Source of the DNA: Clytia hemisphaerica
Lineage: Eukaryota > Cnidaria > Hydrozoa > Leptothecata > Clytiidae
NCBI GenBank assembly: GCA_902728285.1
Contig: CACVBU010001142.1
Span: 1,413,179-1,477,178, forward strand
Direction of reading: 5' to 3'
DNA: 64,000 nucleotides
Under the pieces are notes generated by a model. It had not been told where the DNA came from, searched no databases, and saw nothing but the letters and a program-made list of their open reading frames with translations. A program made the translations under genes and the position numbers. This document shows, one piece after another, positions 46,801 through 51,798 of this stretch (the stretch's first letter is position 1; each line of letters opens with the position of its first letter).

Positions 46801-48596
46801 TTCTCCAATCAAGTTATTGTGAAATGTTATGAAAGAAAGTATGATTGATAAACTTGGTGAAGTTATCAAAACAAATTTGTTGTCAAAGAGATTTAACAAG
46901 TGAGTGAAAATACAGGCCAGATATCAAACAGTCCCATGTTTCGACCAATCGTCCCAAGTTAAAGCAGTTGACGGTATGTACATTTAAAACGTGCAAAACG
47001 TGGAAAACTTTTGTTGTGAACACGACATTTTCTTCCACATGCATTTAAAAAATGAAGAAAACTCAAGTGATTTCCTGGCATGACAATTTATTTTATTTTC
47101 TGACATTTTTTTGGAAATTATGATTGTTTCCAAGTATGTGACATTTTTTGCTTTTGCTGTAAATATTTTTTGTAGCATGCTTTTGGAAATCATAAAATGG
47201 CTTCTGTTAGGGGAATTTTTTTCCTATCGATATTCTTTCAGATTATGAAATGTTTCCCAGTATATATATAAAAATGAGATTTTTTTTTTTTTGCATTCTG
47301 TCGGAATTGAAATTGTTTCCCTGTTTTGAAAGATTTTTACTTTTTGGCATGTACATTATTTCAAAAAACTCCAAAAGTTACTTTAAATTTTTACATTTTT
47401 TACAATATTTTATATATAATGAAAGTATAATACAAAATATTTCAGCTCATTTTAAAAATATATAAAATTTTCTTTGGTTTTCTTACTGTGAAATATTCTC
47501 CTTTTTGTCATTCTTTCATTTTAAATGTTTGCCCTTTTTGGCTAAATAATATTTCTGGAAATCAGCGCTTAAAATAATAATTATATAATCAGGTCTTTTG
47601 ATGTGTTCAACAACACTCTACTTGGCGGTGCGACGCCGGGTGACCGCTAGTATAATACTAAAATCAATTTAAAGTCCACCTAACGAAAATTAAAGTTCCA
47701 GCCAATTTGATTACTGCATTGTTGTTCTCAGTCGGGTTCAGCTTGGATATATTTCGTGATCCGTAGCTTTGAACCTACAGTTATCTTATGAATAATCCTG
47801 TAAATACTGGCAATTACATAAATGGAATTTTGAAATTTTTAGGGATTAACATTTGTAAAGGAAATATTTATCCGCATCTTTGCGGCTCTTGTTATAAGAT
47901 ACTTCACTAATTGGTCATTTAAAGTAATAGAGATGACGCGTTCTTTAGAAAAAGTAACAAAATTGATTTATTACAGGCTAACGACCAAATCAAGAAAGAG
48001 CTTGTAAAAAAACTGCAGATTGTTCCTTACTTTCACCAAGTGAAAACAACGCTCATTCTAATTTCGCTGGTATGGTATGGTTTCCACGTGCACACTTAAA
48101 ATTAATTGACCTAGATCACTAATTTAAAATAAGTCCCGTGTTCAGCGTATCATTATTTTTTTAATAATGCTTAATGATACATGATGGGTACAGATAATAA
48201 TTTTCTTGCGTCCATCAGTAACGTAGTACTGGGATACACGGGGGCGAGGATTTCAAAACAATATTGGAATACCGGAATTTATTCCAGTAAAAAAAGAGGT
48301 TTTTCAAAGTTACGTAACTTCAGCCAATATGGAAGCAAACGTTCAAATCTTTAGAGACGATCTTTTACACATATTGAACGTTTTGTGTCCATGACGGCGG
48401 CAATAACGTAACTTAACAAAACATAAAAAACCTCTATACTTTTTCGAGATGAATAAAAATTTCAATCAGAGTGAAGTCGACTTACTGGCATAGGTCTGGT
48501 AATGGTAAATATGTCCTTCATTATCAATCTTTTCCAAACGCTTACTACCTGCACTTCGGCCCACGTTGGAAGCGATAAAAGATGCTCGCCAAAAAC
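19721..48596 (-). CDS. PKHD1L1-like: Fibrocystin-L (PKHD1L1)-like IPT/TIG-repeat receptor, partial
   Basis: At least 23 exons lie between 48596 and 19721; most consecutive junctions match in phase. IPT/TIG domains (the 'GG..ITI.G.GF' pattern) recur in exons at 44973, 28662, 26693, 25390, 23695, 23085, 22127 and 20677. Non-TIG blocks also follow the vertebrate PKHD1L1 order: QTYA before a TIG, the FCFSHRG block, GDCHG, GPFTGDLLQQ...KPQV and TGDTVEW. Fibrocystin-L is a huge type I membrane protein of cell surfaces and cilia. The N-terminus and the G8/parallel-beta-helix/transmembrane part are not in the window. Two or three junctions lack a phase match, so short exons were probably missed. The introns host a BEL element and many MITEs. 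Confidence 0.82.
19916..20071. repeat. 156-bp hairpin element
   Basis: The left arm agttatcggacagttgcgag...ttccgta pairs with tacggaaaatccggaacg...gtctgataact. A short loop contains cctttagg. It lies in the intron next to the last PKHD1L1-like exon. Confidence 0.7.
20677..20893 (-). CDS. PKHD1L1-like exon v (TIG)
   Basis: 217 nt, phase 0 in and 1 out with a gtgaag donor. It encodes GGGIEVVISGTGYGEDT and TICDVDCPV. Confidence 0.72.
21347..21489 (-). CDS. PKHD1L1-like exon u
   Basis: 143 nt, phase 1 in and 0 out. It encodes FPHSTGVSVKVGVSECQSVI and TLQHHTAGNTTLKVHID. Confidence 0.7.
21733..22029 (-). CDS. PKHD1L1-like exon t (TIG)
   Basis: 297 nt, phase 1 in and out. It encodes VTIGGKPCRITSKTMTQIKC, then SSVSPTTGKSGDTITLTG. 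Confidence 0.78.
22127..22477 (-). CDS. PKHD1L1-like exon s (TIG)
   Basis: 351 nt, phase 1 in and out. It ends ISSVTPPLGSKYGGTEITIN plus GYGF, so the next TIG begins here. Confidence 0.78.
23085..23370 (-). CDS. PKHD1L1-like exon r (TIG)
   Basis: 286 nt, phase 0 in and 1 out. ISPLRGSEQGRTKLTVGGHG is a TIG start. Confidence 0.75.
23406..23467. repeat. 62-bp palindromic mini-element
   Basis: ggccggtctccactttcg is complementary to cgaaagtggagaccgacc around a loop containing agcaacatgagcaac. Confidence 0.65.
23695..24056 (-). CDS. PKHD1L1-like exon q (TIG)
   Basis: 362 nt, phase 1 in and 0 out. It encodes YESTNTLPFTYRDDRTPKIT, then QRIKINGVGF and a conserved Cys pair. Confidence 0.75.
24290..24544 (-). 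CDS. PKHD1L1-like exon p, 3' end uncertain
   Basis: Begins WSWGYSPESGVTSG in phase 0 and runs through FDFDYGFTSGTLKG. The donor that would match the next exon (phase 1) is unclear. The 3' limit given is approximate. Confidence 0.55.
24865..24929 (-). CDS. PKHD1L1-like exon o
   Basis: 65 nt, phase 1 in and 0 out. It encodes FGIGYKWSKENINILTGDTV, parallel to the vertebrate 'GLGYAWSPP...VGDTVAW' cupredoxin-like insert. Confidence 0.7.
25390..25767 (-). CDS. PKHD1L1-like exon n (TIG)
   Basis: 378 nt, phase 1 in and out. SLTSVSPNKGSYAGGSILTI is a textbook TIG start, with KKCEILTVSDTTITC following. Confidence 0.8.
25859..26126. mobile_element. 268-bp MITE, CAC termini, TA target
   Basis: The ends cacgtttttctttttaagaa and ttcttaaaaaaaaaacgtg lie between TA duplications. 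The interior repeats aagaaacat next to gaggct words. Same plan as the elements at 6498 and 51816. Confidence 0.7.
26261..26366 (-). CDS. PKHD1L1-like exon m
   Basis: 106 nt, phase 0 in and 1 out. It encodes SINGSTYTYPHVITVGIGSD. Confidence 0.65.
26693..26924 (-). CDS. PKHD1L1-like exon l (TIG)
   Basis: 232 nt, phase 2 in and 0 out. ITSISPSTLGTNGGVDIEIN is followed by a Cys-rich insert (HDCNIHCYLKDCGPTRTYC). Confidence 0.75.
27160..27238 (-). CDS. PKHD1L1-like exon k
   Basis: 79 nt, phase 1 in and 2 out. It encodes GGQQDVIAHVQGMGNAYPIK, the end of a TIG domain. Confidence 0.65.
27561..27946 (+). repeat. tRNA-derived SINE, two tandem units
   Basis: Units 27561-27750 and 27754-27946 each begin gtgtaatgaagcgatgg-like, continue through an A-box-like tggccaagtggt, and end ataaaactctatc. 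The second unit keeps a good B box (ggttcaaacccc), while the first is degraded there (ggtataaattc). A shared tRNA-unrelated tail (acagagc.gggctggccat) follows. It lies in a PKHD1L1-like intron. Confidence 0.7.
28662..28904 (-). CDS. PKHD1L1-like exon j (TIG), 3' end uncertain
   Basis: Starts VTVDLFGLMSTC after a cacttag acceptor, then NITAITPQSAAPGEQITLT. The only good donor (gtatac) gives phase 0, but the next exon needs phase 1. A tiny exon or a different donor is therefore likely. Confidence 0.6.
29263..29450 (-). CDS. PKHD1L1-like exon i
   Basis: 188 nt, phase 1 in and 0 out. It begins GDCHGLIWYVTF and ends GPFTGDLLQQKMDKPQ, one of the clearest matches to fibrocystin-L order. Confidence 0.8.
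29756..29828. mobile_element. 73-bp palindromic element with 5-bp target duplication
   Basis: accatgttcacacgtta...gttccg pairs with cggaac...aacgtctgaacatggt. Exact cagag copies flank it at 29751-29755 and 29829-29833. Confidence 0.65.
29935..30039 (-). CDS. PKHD1L1-like exon h
   Basis: 105 nt, phase 1 in and out. It encodes IPVNITSDQLRARLEGALED and TLAVTNL, the module before 'GDCHG' in this family. Confidence 0.65.
30457..31272. mobile_element. 816-bp MITE with terminal inverted repeats of about 200 bp
   Basis: The ends read ccgggtgcaccaaaaaaaag in both directions and are flanked by TA (30455-30456, 31273-31274). The arms stay alignable for about 200 bp (gagcttcaggattta, gatgctctaacttgaattc, gtcgaaatttcaaaaaatca). 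The 390-bp centre has no recognisable transposase. A mariner/Tc1-type non-autonomous element is inferred. Confidence 0.8.
31328..32176. mobile_element. GGACCTACC-ended element, copy 1
   Basis: Starts tggacctacc and ends ggtaggtcca. The interior repeats 'gcatc.ttgtgcaaaaaatc' and 'ttccggttctac.g.ccggaaaaa' units. A cgaacggacgaacggacg microsatellite sits just before the right end. Related to 36073-36666 and 48935-50280. Confidence 0.7.
32665..32807 (-). CDS. PKHD1L1-like exon g
   Basis: 143 nt, phase 1 in and 0 out. It encodes EPDFDWSKTVTVSDD and LHAQDCMVNIPRLEI. The next exon found (30039) starts in phase 1, so a 3n+1 exon is missing between them. Confidence 0.65.
33564..33864 (-). CDS. PKHD1L1-like exon f
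   Basis: 301 nt, phase 0 in and 1 out. It encodes FCFSHRGDAKVSYVQLQVDY and ends YYDNVWIGNEEL, corresponding to the vertebrate 'LCLAYKG...FYVDVVYIG' block. Confidence 0.75.
34185..34390 (-). CDS. PKHD1L1-like exon e
   Basis: 206 nt, phase 1 in and 0 out. It encodes DGGYFFQDFEAPDPRN and a Cys-Gly-Arg-Lys-Ser-Leu motif, paralleling the vertebrate 'CGRYSL' region. Confidence 0.65.
34841..35000 (-). CDS. PKHD1L1-like exon d
   Basis: 160 nt from gattggcag to gtaagc, phase 0 in and 1 out. It encodes ILDLSNFNGGSFKLKLG and a DDVTGIKC segment. Confidence 0.6.
35476..35603 (-). CDS. PKHD1L1-like exon c
   Basis: 128 nt, phase 1 in and 0 out. It encodes YMFQLGLFGGKTSHTETE and EIKVVSNAQPSEQ. It follows the BEL-bearing intron directly in phase. 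Confidence 0.65.
36073..36666. mobile_element. GGACCTACC-ended element, copy 2
   Basis: Starts ggacctacctgatgatgaaa and ends gacctccgtggtaggtcc. It carries a cggacggacggacgg microsatellite and 'catcactgtgcaaaaaa' units. Confidence 0.7.
36797..37831 (-). repeat. 3' LTR of the BEL element, with nested insertion
   Basis: 486 bp of LTR plus a 542-bp element and its 7-bp target duplication (1035 bp in all). The inner edge on the minus strand follows a purine-rich tcaggggagccata segment, a plausible polypurine tract. Confidence 0.9.
37076..37617. mobile_element. 542-bp inverted-repeat element nested in the LTR
   Basis: The ends caggggggggtgtagcagtt and aactgcttcacccc...cctg are inverted repeats. 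ctagagg is duplicated at 37069-37075 and 37618-37624, while the other LTR has the single, empty site at 44632-44638. The interior repeats gttagtac/gtactaac words. CAGGGG ends resemble hAT elements, although hAT duplications are usually 8 bp. Confidence 0.88.
37832..37881 (-). other. Possible BEL polypurine tract region
   Basis: Minus-strand gaaatcttcaggggagccat abuts the 3' LTR start TGTTAATGG. The purine-rich aggggag core is where plus-strand priming would be expected. Confidence 0.4.
37882..40512 (-). pseudogene. BEL pol: end of RT, RNase H, integrase
   Basis: 876 codons in the shifted frame. They start with NFYVDDLLKS (RT active site) and continue with an RNase H-like region (LFWCDNTCALGYI). 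The integrase follows: D in FCGVDLFGP, D in RSDNGSNFVGA, E in FGGVWERQIRS, and a C-terminal RRNFRIGDIVMV segment. The stop at 37882 is about 50 bp from the LTR. Apart from the frame break this half looks intact. Confidence 0.9.
40451..43789 (-). pseudogene. BEL gag, protease and start of RT
   Basis: The main frame is 43453-40451 (1000 codons). An out-of-frame N-terminal gag piece lies upstream at 43789-43583, so there is at least one break between 43583 and 43453. Gag is followed by zinc knuckles (CYGCLGKGHISAQC and two variants) and a protease with LLDTCSQACFI, where Cys replaces the usual Gly of DTG. The first RT motifs follow (IRVVFDCSSSYKG, VAITADIEAMFFQI, LQGSTSSP). The frame is lost near 40480, where a tgcc tetranucleotide is duplicated in tandem, so the catalytic FYVDD motif lies in the next frame. 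Confidence 0.88.
44360..44845 (-). repeat. 5' LTR of the BEL element
   Basis: 486 bp, intact, starting tgttaatggagagcttcc and ending ctctccgttcaca on the minus strand. It likely carries the element's promoter. Confidence 0.9.
44973..45161 (-). CDS. PKHD1L1-like exon b (TIG)
   Basis: 189 nt, phase 1 in and out. SISPDCGSIMGGTQLTISKG is a clear TIG start, followed by VAGVECLI. It is the last exon before the intron that holds the BEL element. Confidence 0.8.
45162..46466. other. PKHD1L1-like intron sequence, nothing recognised
   Basis: Intron between exons at 45161 and 48486. It has a cttctccttctccttc microsatellite near 45540 and otherwise no supported feature. Confidence 0.4.
46467..46974. 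mobile_element. 508-bp MITE with TA target
   Basis: The ends ccgtcaactgctccccaact and gcagttgacgg are inverted repeats. Similarity continues inward (cttggga, acatgggac), and TA is duplicated at 46465-46466 and 46975-46976. No coding capacity is evident. Confidence 0.72.
46975..48289. other. PKHD1L1-like intron sequence, AT-rich
   Basis: T-rich low-complexity sequence near 47280-47460 and a small palindrome near 48140-48175. No gene is supported. Confidence 0.4.
48290..48440. repeat. Imperfect inverted repeat
   Basis: aaaaaagaggtttttcaaag...gttacgtaac on the left is roughly complementary to acgtaactt...aaaaaacctctatac on the right, with acgttcaa inside both arms. Probably a decayed fold-back element. 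Confidence 0.45.
48486..48596 (-). CDS. PKHD1L1-like exon a
   Basis: 111 nt, phase 1 in and out. It encodes SNVGRSAGSKRLEKID and ends YQTYA, which matches the segment just before a TIG domain in the vertebrate protein. It is the most upstream exon I found. Confidence 0.65.
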
Positions 48597-48780
48597 CTGA
48601 ATAAACAACATCGAAAATATTGCACTTATAAGCATATCTATGATGATGATAGAAACATGCCCCCCCCCCCAAAAAAAAAGACAATTGAATCCAATAGCAA
48701 CTCCAATCAGATTCGAGCTTGACACGTGACTTCTATTCAGACCCTGTTTTTCGACATATGCCCCCCCATCGCCTTTTTGA

Positions 48781-48822
48781 ACCATGCCCCCCCCCCCCAA
48801 AAAAAAAAAAAAAAAAAAAAAA
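48781..48822. repeat. C-run/A-run low-complexity junction
   Basis: cccccccccccc is followed by more than 20 adenines. It resembles a homopolymer tail and is a likely assembly weak point. Confidence 0.6.
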
Positions 48823-48934
48823 GACGTGTTCACCATAAAAAATTTTTCTCAAAATTTTTTGAAATAATTCAAAAATCTTGAAAAAAAGAATATTGCCCCC
48901 ACACATTTCAAAATAAACAAGCAACATGCTGAAT

Positions 48935-50280
48935 GGACCTACCTGATGATGAAACTTAGATAGCAATAAGGAGAAAAACAATCATTAAGAAAATATAGCG
49001 CTTAGCGAAAATGCATTAAATGTCATCATTGATTGTTAATGGGGGGGAGGGGTTTAGGGAAAAAAGAAATAGAAAGTTCCGGTTGCAAAATTTCAAAAGT
49101 TTTATTGACAATTGAATCATGCTTGATGGTGGCATTGTTATCAATAAATAATTTTTTTAAGTGAAAAAACAAAGAAATGTATGGAAAAAGCCCAAAAACT
49201 AATGATAAAATCTCGAGAAAATGCCAAAAAAACAGTTTTTCCGGCATTTTCGGCCGGAAAATTTTTTTCCCCAAAAATCGGACTCGGCCATGTTTTGGGC
49301 ATTGTTATTAGGCATCTTTGAGCAAAAAATCAGAAAAAAACTAATGATAAAATCTCGAGAAAATGCCAAAAAACCTGTTTTTCCGGCATATTTCCGGCAT
49401 TTTCAGCCGGAAAAATTTTTTTTCTAAAATCGGGCTCCGTCACATTTTAGGTATTATCATTTTGCATCAGTGTGCAAAATTTCATAAAAAAATATAAAGT
49501 ACAGCTCGAGAAAATCAAGAAATACTGTTTTTCCGGCGAAAATGGGCTGCACCGGGGATTTTTAGAAAGTTCCGGCTTCAAAACTCAGTTCTATTGACGA
49601 TTGAACCATGTTTCATGGTGGGCATTGCTATTAATAATGTTTTTGTGTGAAAAAACAACGAAATATAAGGAAAAAGTCCGATGAAAATCTGCAAAAATGG
49701 CGATTTCCGGCATATTTCCGGCATTTTCGACCGGAAAAAAATTTTTCTCAAAAATCGGACTCGGCCAAGTTTTGGGCATTGCTAATACGCATCTTTGTGC
49801 AAAAAATCAGAAAAAACTAATGATGAAATCTTGAGAAAATGCCAAAAAACCGGTTTTTCCGGCATATTTCCGGCATTTTCGGCCGGAAAAAAATGTTTTT
49901 CGAAAATCGGGCCCCGTCACACTTTAGGTATTGTCATTTTGCATCAGTGTGCAAAATTTCATAAAAAAATATAAAGTACAGCTCGAGAAATTCAAGAAAT
50001 ACTGTCTTTCCGGCGAAAATAGGTTGTTCCGGCGATTTTAAAATAGTTCCGGCTTCAAAAATCAATTTTATTGAAAATTGAAACATGCTTGATGGTGGGC
50101 ATTGCTATTAATAATGTTTTTGAATGAAAAACAATCAGTTATAAGGAAAAAGTCCAATGAAAATCCAGAAAAACGGCGATTTCCGGCATATTTCCGGCTG
50201 GCAACAGACGAACGGACGAACGGACGAACGGACATGGGTTAATTTAAAGGACCTCCACCGGGGTACCCGGAGGTAGGTCC
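48935..50280. mobile_element. GGACCTACC-ended element, copy 3 (longest)
   Basis: Starts ggacctacctgatgatgaaa and ends ggaggtaggtcc. The interior holds several copies of a roughly 200-bp unit (tttccggcattttc.gccgg, aaaatcgg.ctc.g.ca, gggcattgctatta). A gaacggacgaacggacgaac tract precedes the right end. No transposase was recognised. Confidence 0.7.
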
Positions 50281-50439
50281 AAAAAATTCGAGGCTTGCCT
50301 GCACAAATTTTGTTGATTTTTACGCGAGACCCGAGCAAATGACGTCACAGATTATATTTTCTTATCGACAAAAAAACATTTTTTCATGACTTCTTTAATG
50401 AGTAATTATACTATAAATTTGTTATAAAATATTTTATGC

Positions 50440-50830
50440 AATAATTCATTCCAATATATCATGATTACCACTACCCTGTTTTTCGACATATGCCCCCGCG
50501 TCGTCTTTTTGAACCATGTCCCCCCTAATTACGTACAATATTTACGACATTGCTATACCAATGTTTCAATTATTTTCTTAAACGTTTTTTAAAAGAATTC
50601 AAAAATCTTGAAAAAAATGACGTCACAGACTGTACTTCCTTATTAACAAATTACATTTTTAGTAATTATGTAATAATTCATTCCAATATATCATAATTAC
50701 CACTCTATTCAGACCCTGTTTTTTCGACATAAGTATGCCCCAACATCGTCTTTTTTAACCATGCCCCCCCTAATTACATACAATGTTTACGACATTGCTA
50801 TATCAATGTTTCAATTATTTTCTAATTTAT
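50440..50830 (+). repeat. Two direct repeats of about 230 bp
   Basis: 'ttcattccaatatatcat.attaccac...gaccctgttttt.cgacata...catgcccccc...ttacgacattgctata.caatg' occurs at about 50448 and again at about 50676. A third partial copy is at 48732-48800. The array ends about 180 bp before the first ORF of the virus-like element. Confidence 0.65.
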
Positions 50831-51011
50831 GTATTTTATGTGTGAACCATATATGGAAAAACCATTGTAATTAAAAATTCAAAAATTTCTATAAAAACCG
50901 ATAATTTTTCTAACAAAATCACCCAATGCCGAAAAAATAGAAGGCCGAGAAGAAAACCAAGCATCTAAACAACCAATCAACAAATCAAGACTTGGAATCA
51001 ACACCAAAACG

Positions 51012-51770
51012 ATGTCTAAACGATCACGCACCGTTGCTTATAAGCAACCTAAAATTCTTGAGGAAGGAGAAGATGAAGAACTCATCGAAAATAATTCTGA
51101 TTCTGAAATGGATGAGCAAGAAATGGATGAAATTGAAGAAGAGGACTTAATTCCGGTTTTCAAGCCATCACCAAAGAATAAGAAGACTGAAAAGCAACGT
51201 ACTTCCAAAGTTTCGAGCAGCTCTGCAACCAACCAACGAATCCAATTACAAGAGGATAATGGATACGCTAAAAGAAATATGATGATTGCCAGAGCAAGTA
51301 AGGGTAGTAAAAGTTTAGTTATGTCAAGAGAAATTTCTGCTTTTGACGTCGATGCAATCAGCCCTACTGACTGTTGTGATGCCCCTAGGCAAGTTATTTT
51401 GAAGAAAAAACGCTTCCCAACTCAAGCTATAGCCGTTTGTGTGGGTGCAAATCGGGTCAACTTCTCAAAGAAGAAGGACCCCAAATGTCGGGAGGAGATT
51501 GTCATAGATATAAAATTTTTGTTTGATTTAACCGGGGAGGATAATGTTCGCAAGTGTAACAATGAAAATGGTGAACCCGATGAAATCGATTACAAGGAAA
51601 TTGAATTCAGATTCCATTTACCAAAGAGATTTCAAGACCAATTCGAACATGCTTATGATCTCTCTTTTCTCATTGGAGCTTTGGTTCTCGTACCTAAGTA
51701 CGATGAATTGAAATGGAAAAACGAGGAAGACGAAAACAAGTCCAGTATTCCTTTAATGTTTTTTTATTAA
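51012..51770 (+). CDS. Unknown acidic protein of the virus-like element
   Basis: 252 codons from ATG at 51012 to TAA. The first 60 residues are strongly acidic and probably disordered (EMDEQEMDEIEEEDL). A basic, Ser-rich linker follows, then a likely folded C-terminal half starting MSREISAFDVDAISPTDCCD and containing EIVIDIKFLFDLTG. It ends with a hydrophobic LSFLIGALVLVPKY segment. I do not recognise the family. It is the first gene of the element, 28 bp before the next ATG, and could be a DNA-binding or structural protein (speculation). Confidence 0.6.
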   Translation: MSKRSRTVAYKQPKILEEGEDEELIENNSDSEMDEQEMDEIEEEDLIPVFKPSPKNKKTEKQRTSKVSSSSATNQRIQLQEDNGYAKRNMMIARASKGSKSLVMSREISAFDVDAISPTDCCDAPRQVILKKKRFPTQAIAVCVGANRVNFSKKKDPKCREEIVIDIKFLFDLTGEDNVRKCNNENGEPDEIDYKEIEFRFHLPKRFQDQFEHAYDLSFLIGALVLVPKYDELKWKNEEDENKSSIPLMFFY

Positions 51771-51798
51771 AAATCAACCGTGTTGCGAAAAAATTGAC

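Noticed and set aside
49026-49779. Short ORFs such as those at 49221 and 49591
   Set aside because: They arise from the repeated ccggaaaaattttt units of the GGACCTACC element.
51038-51232. Minus-strand Ser-rich ORF
   Set aside because: Antisense of the acidic N-terminus of the gene at 51012.
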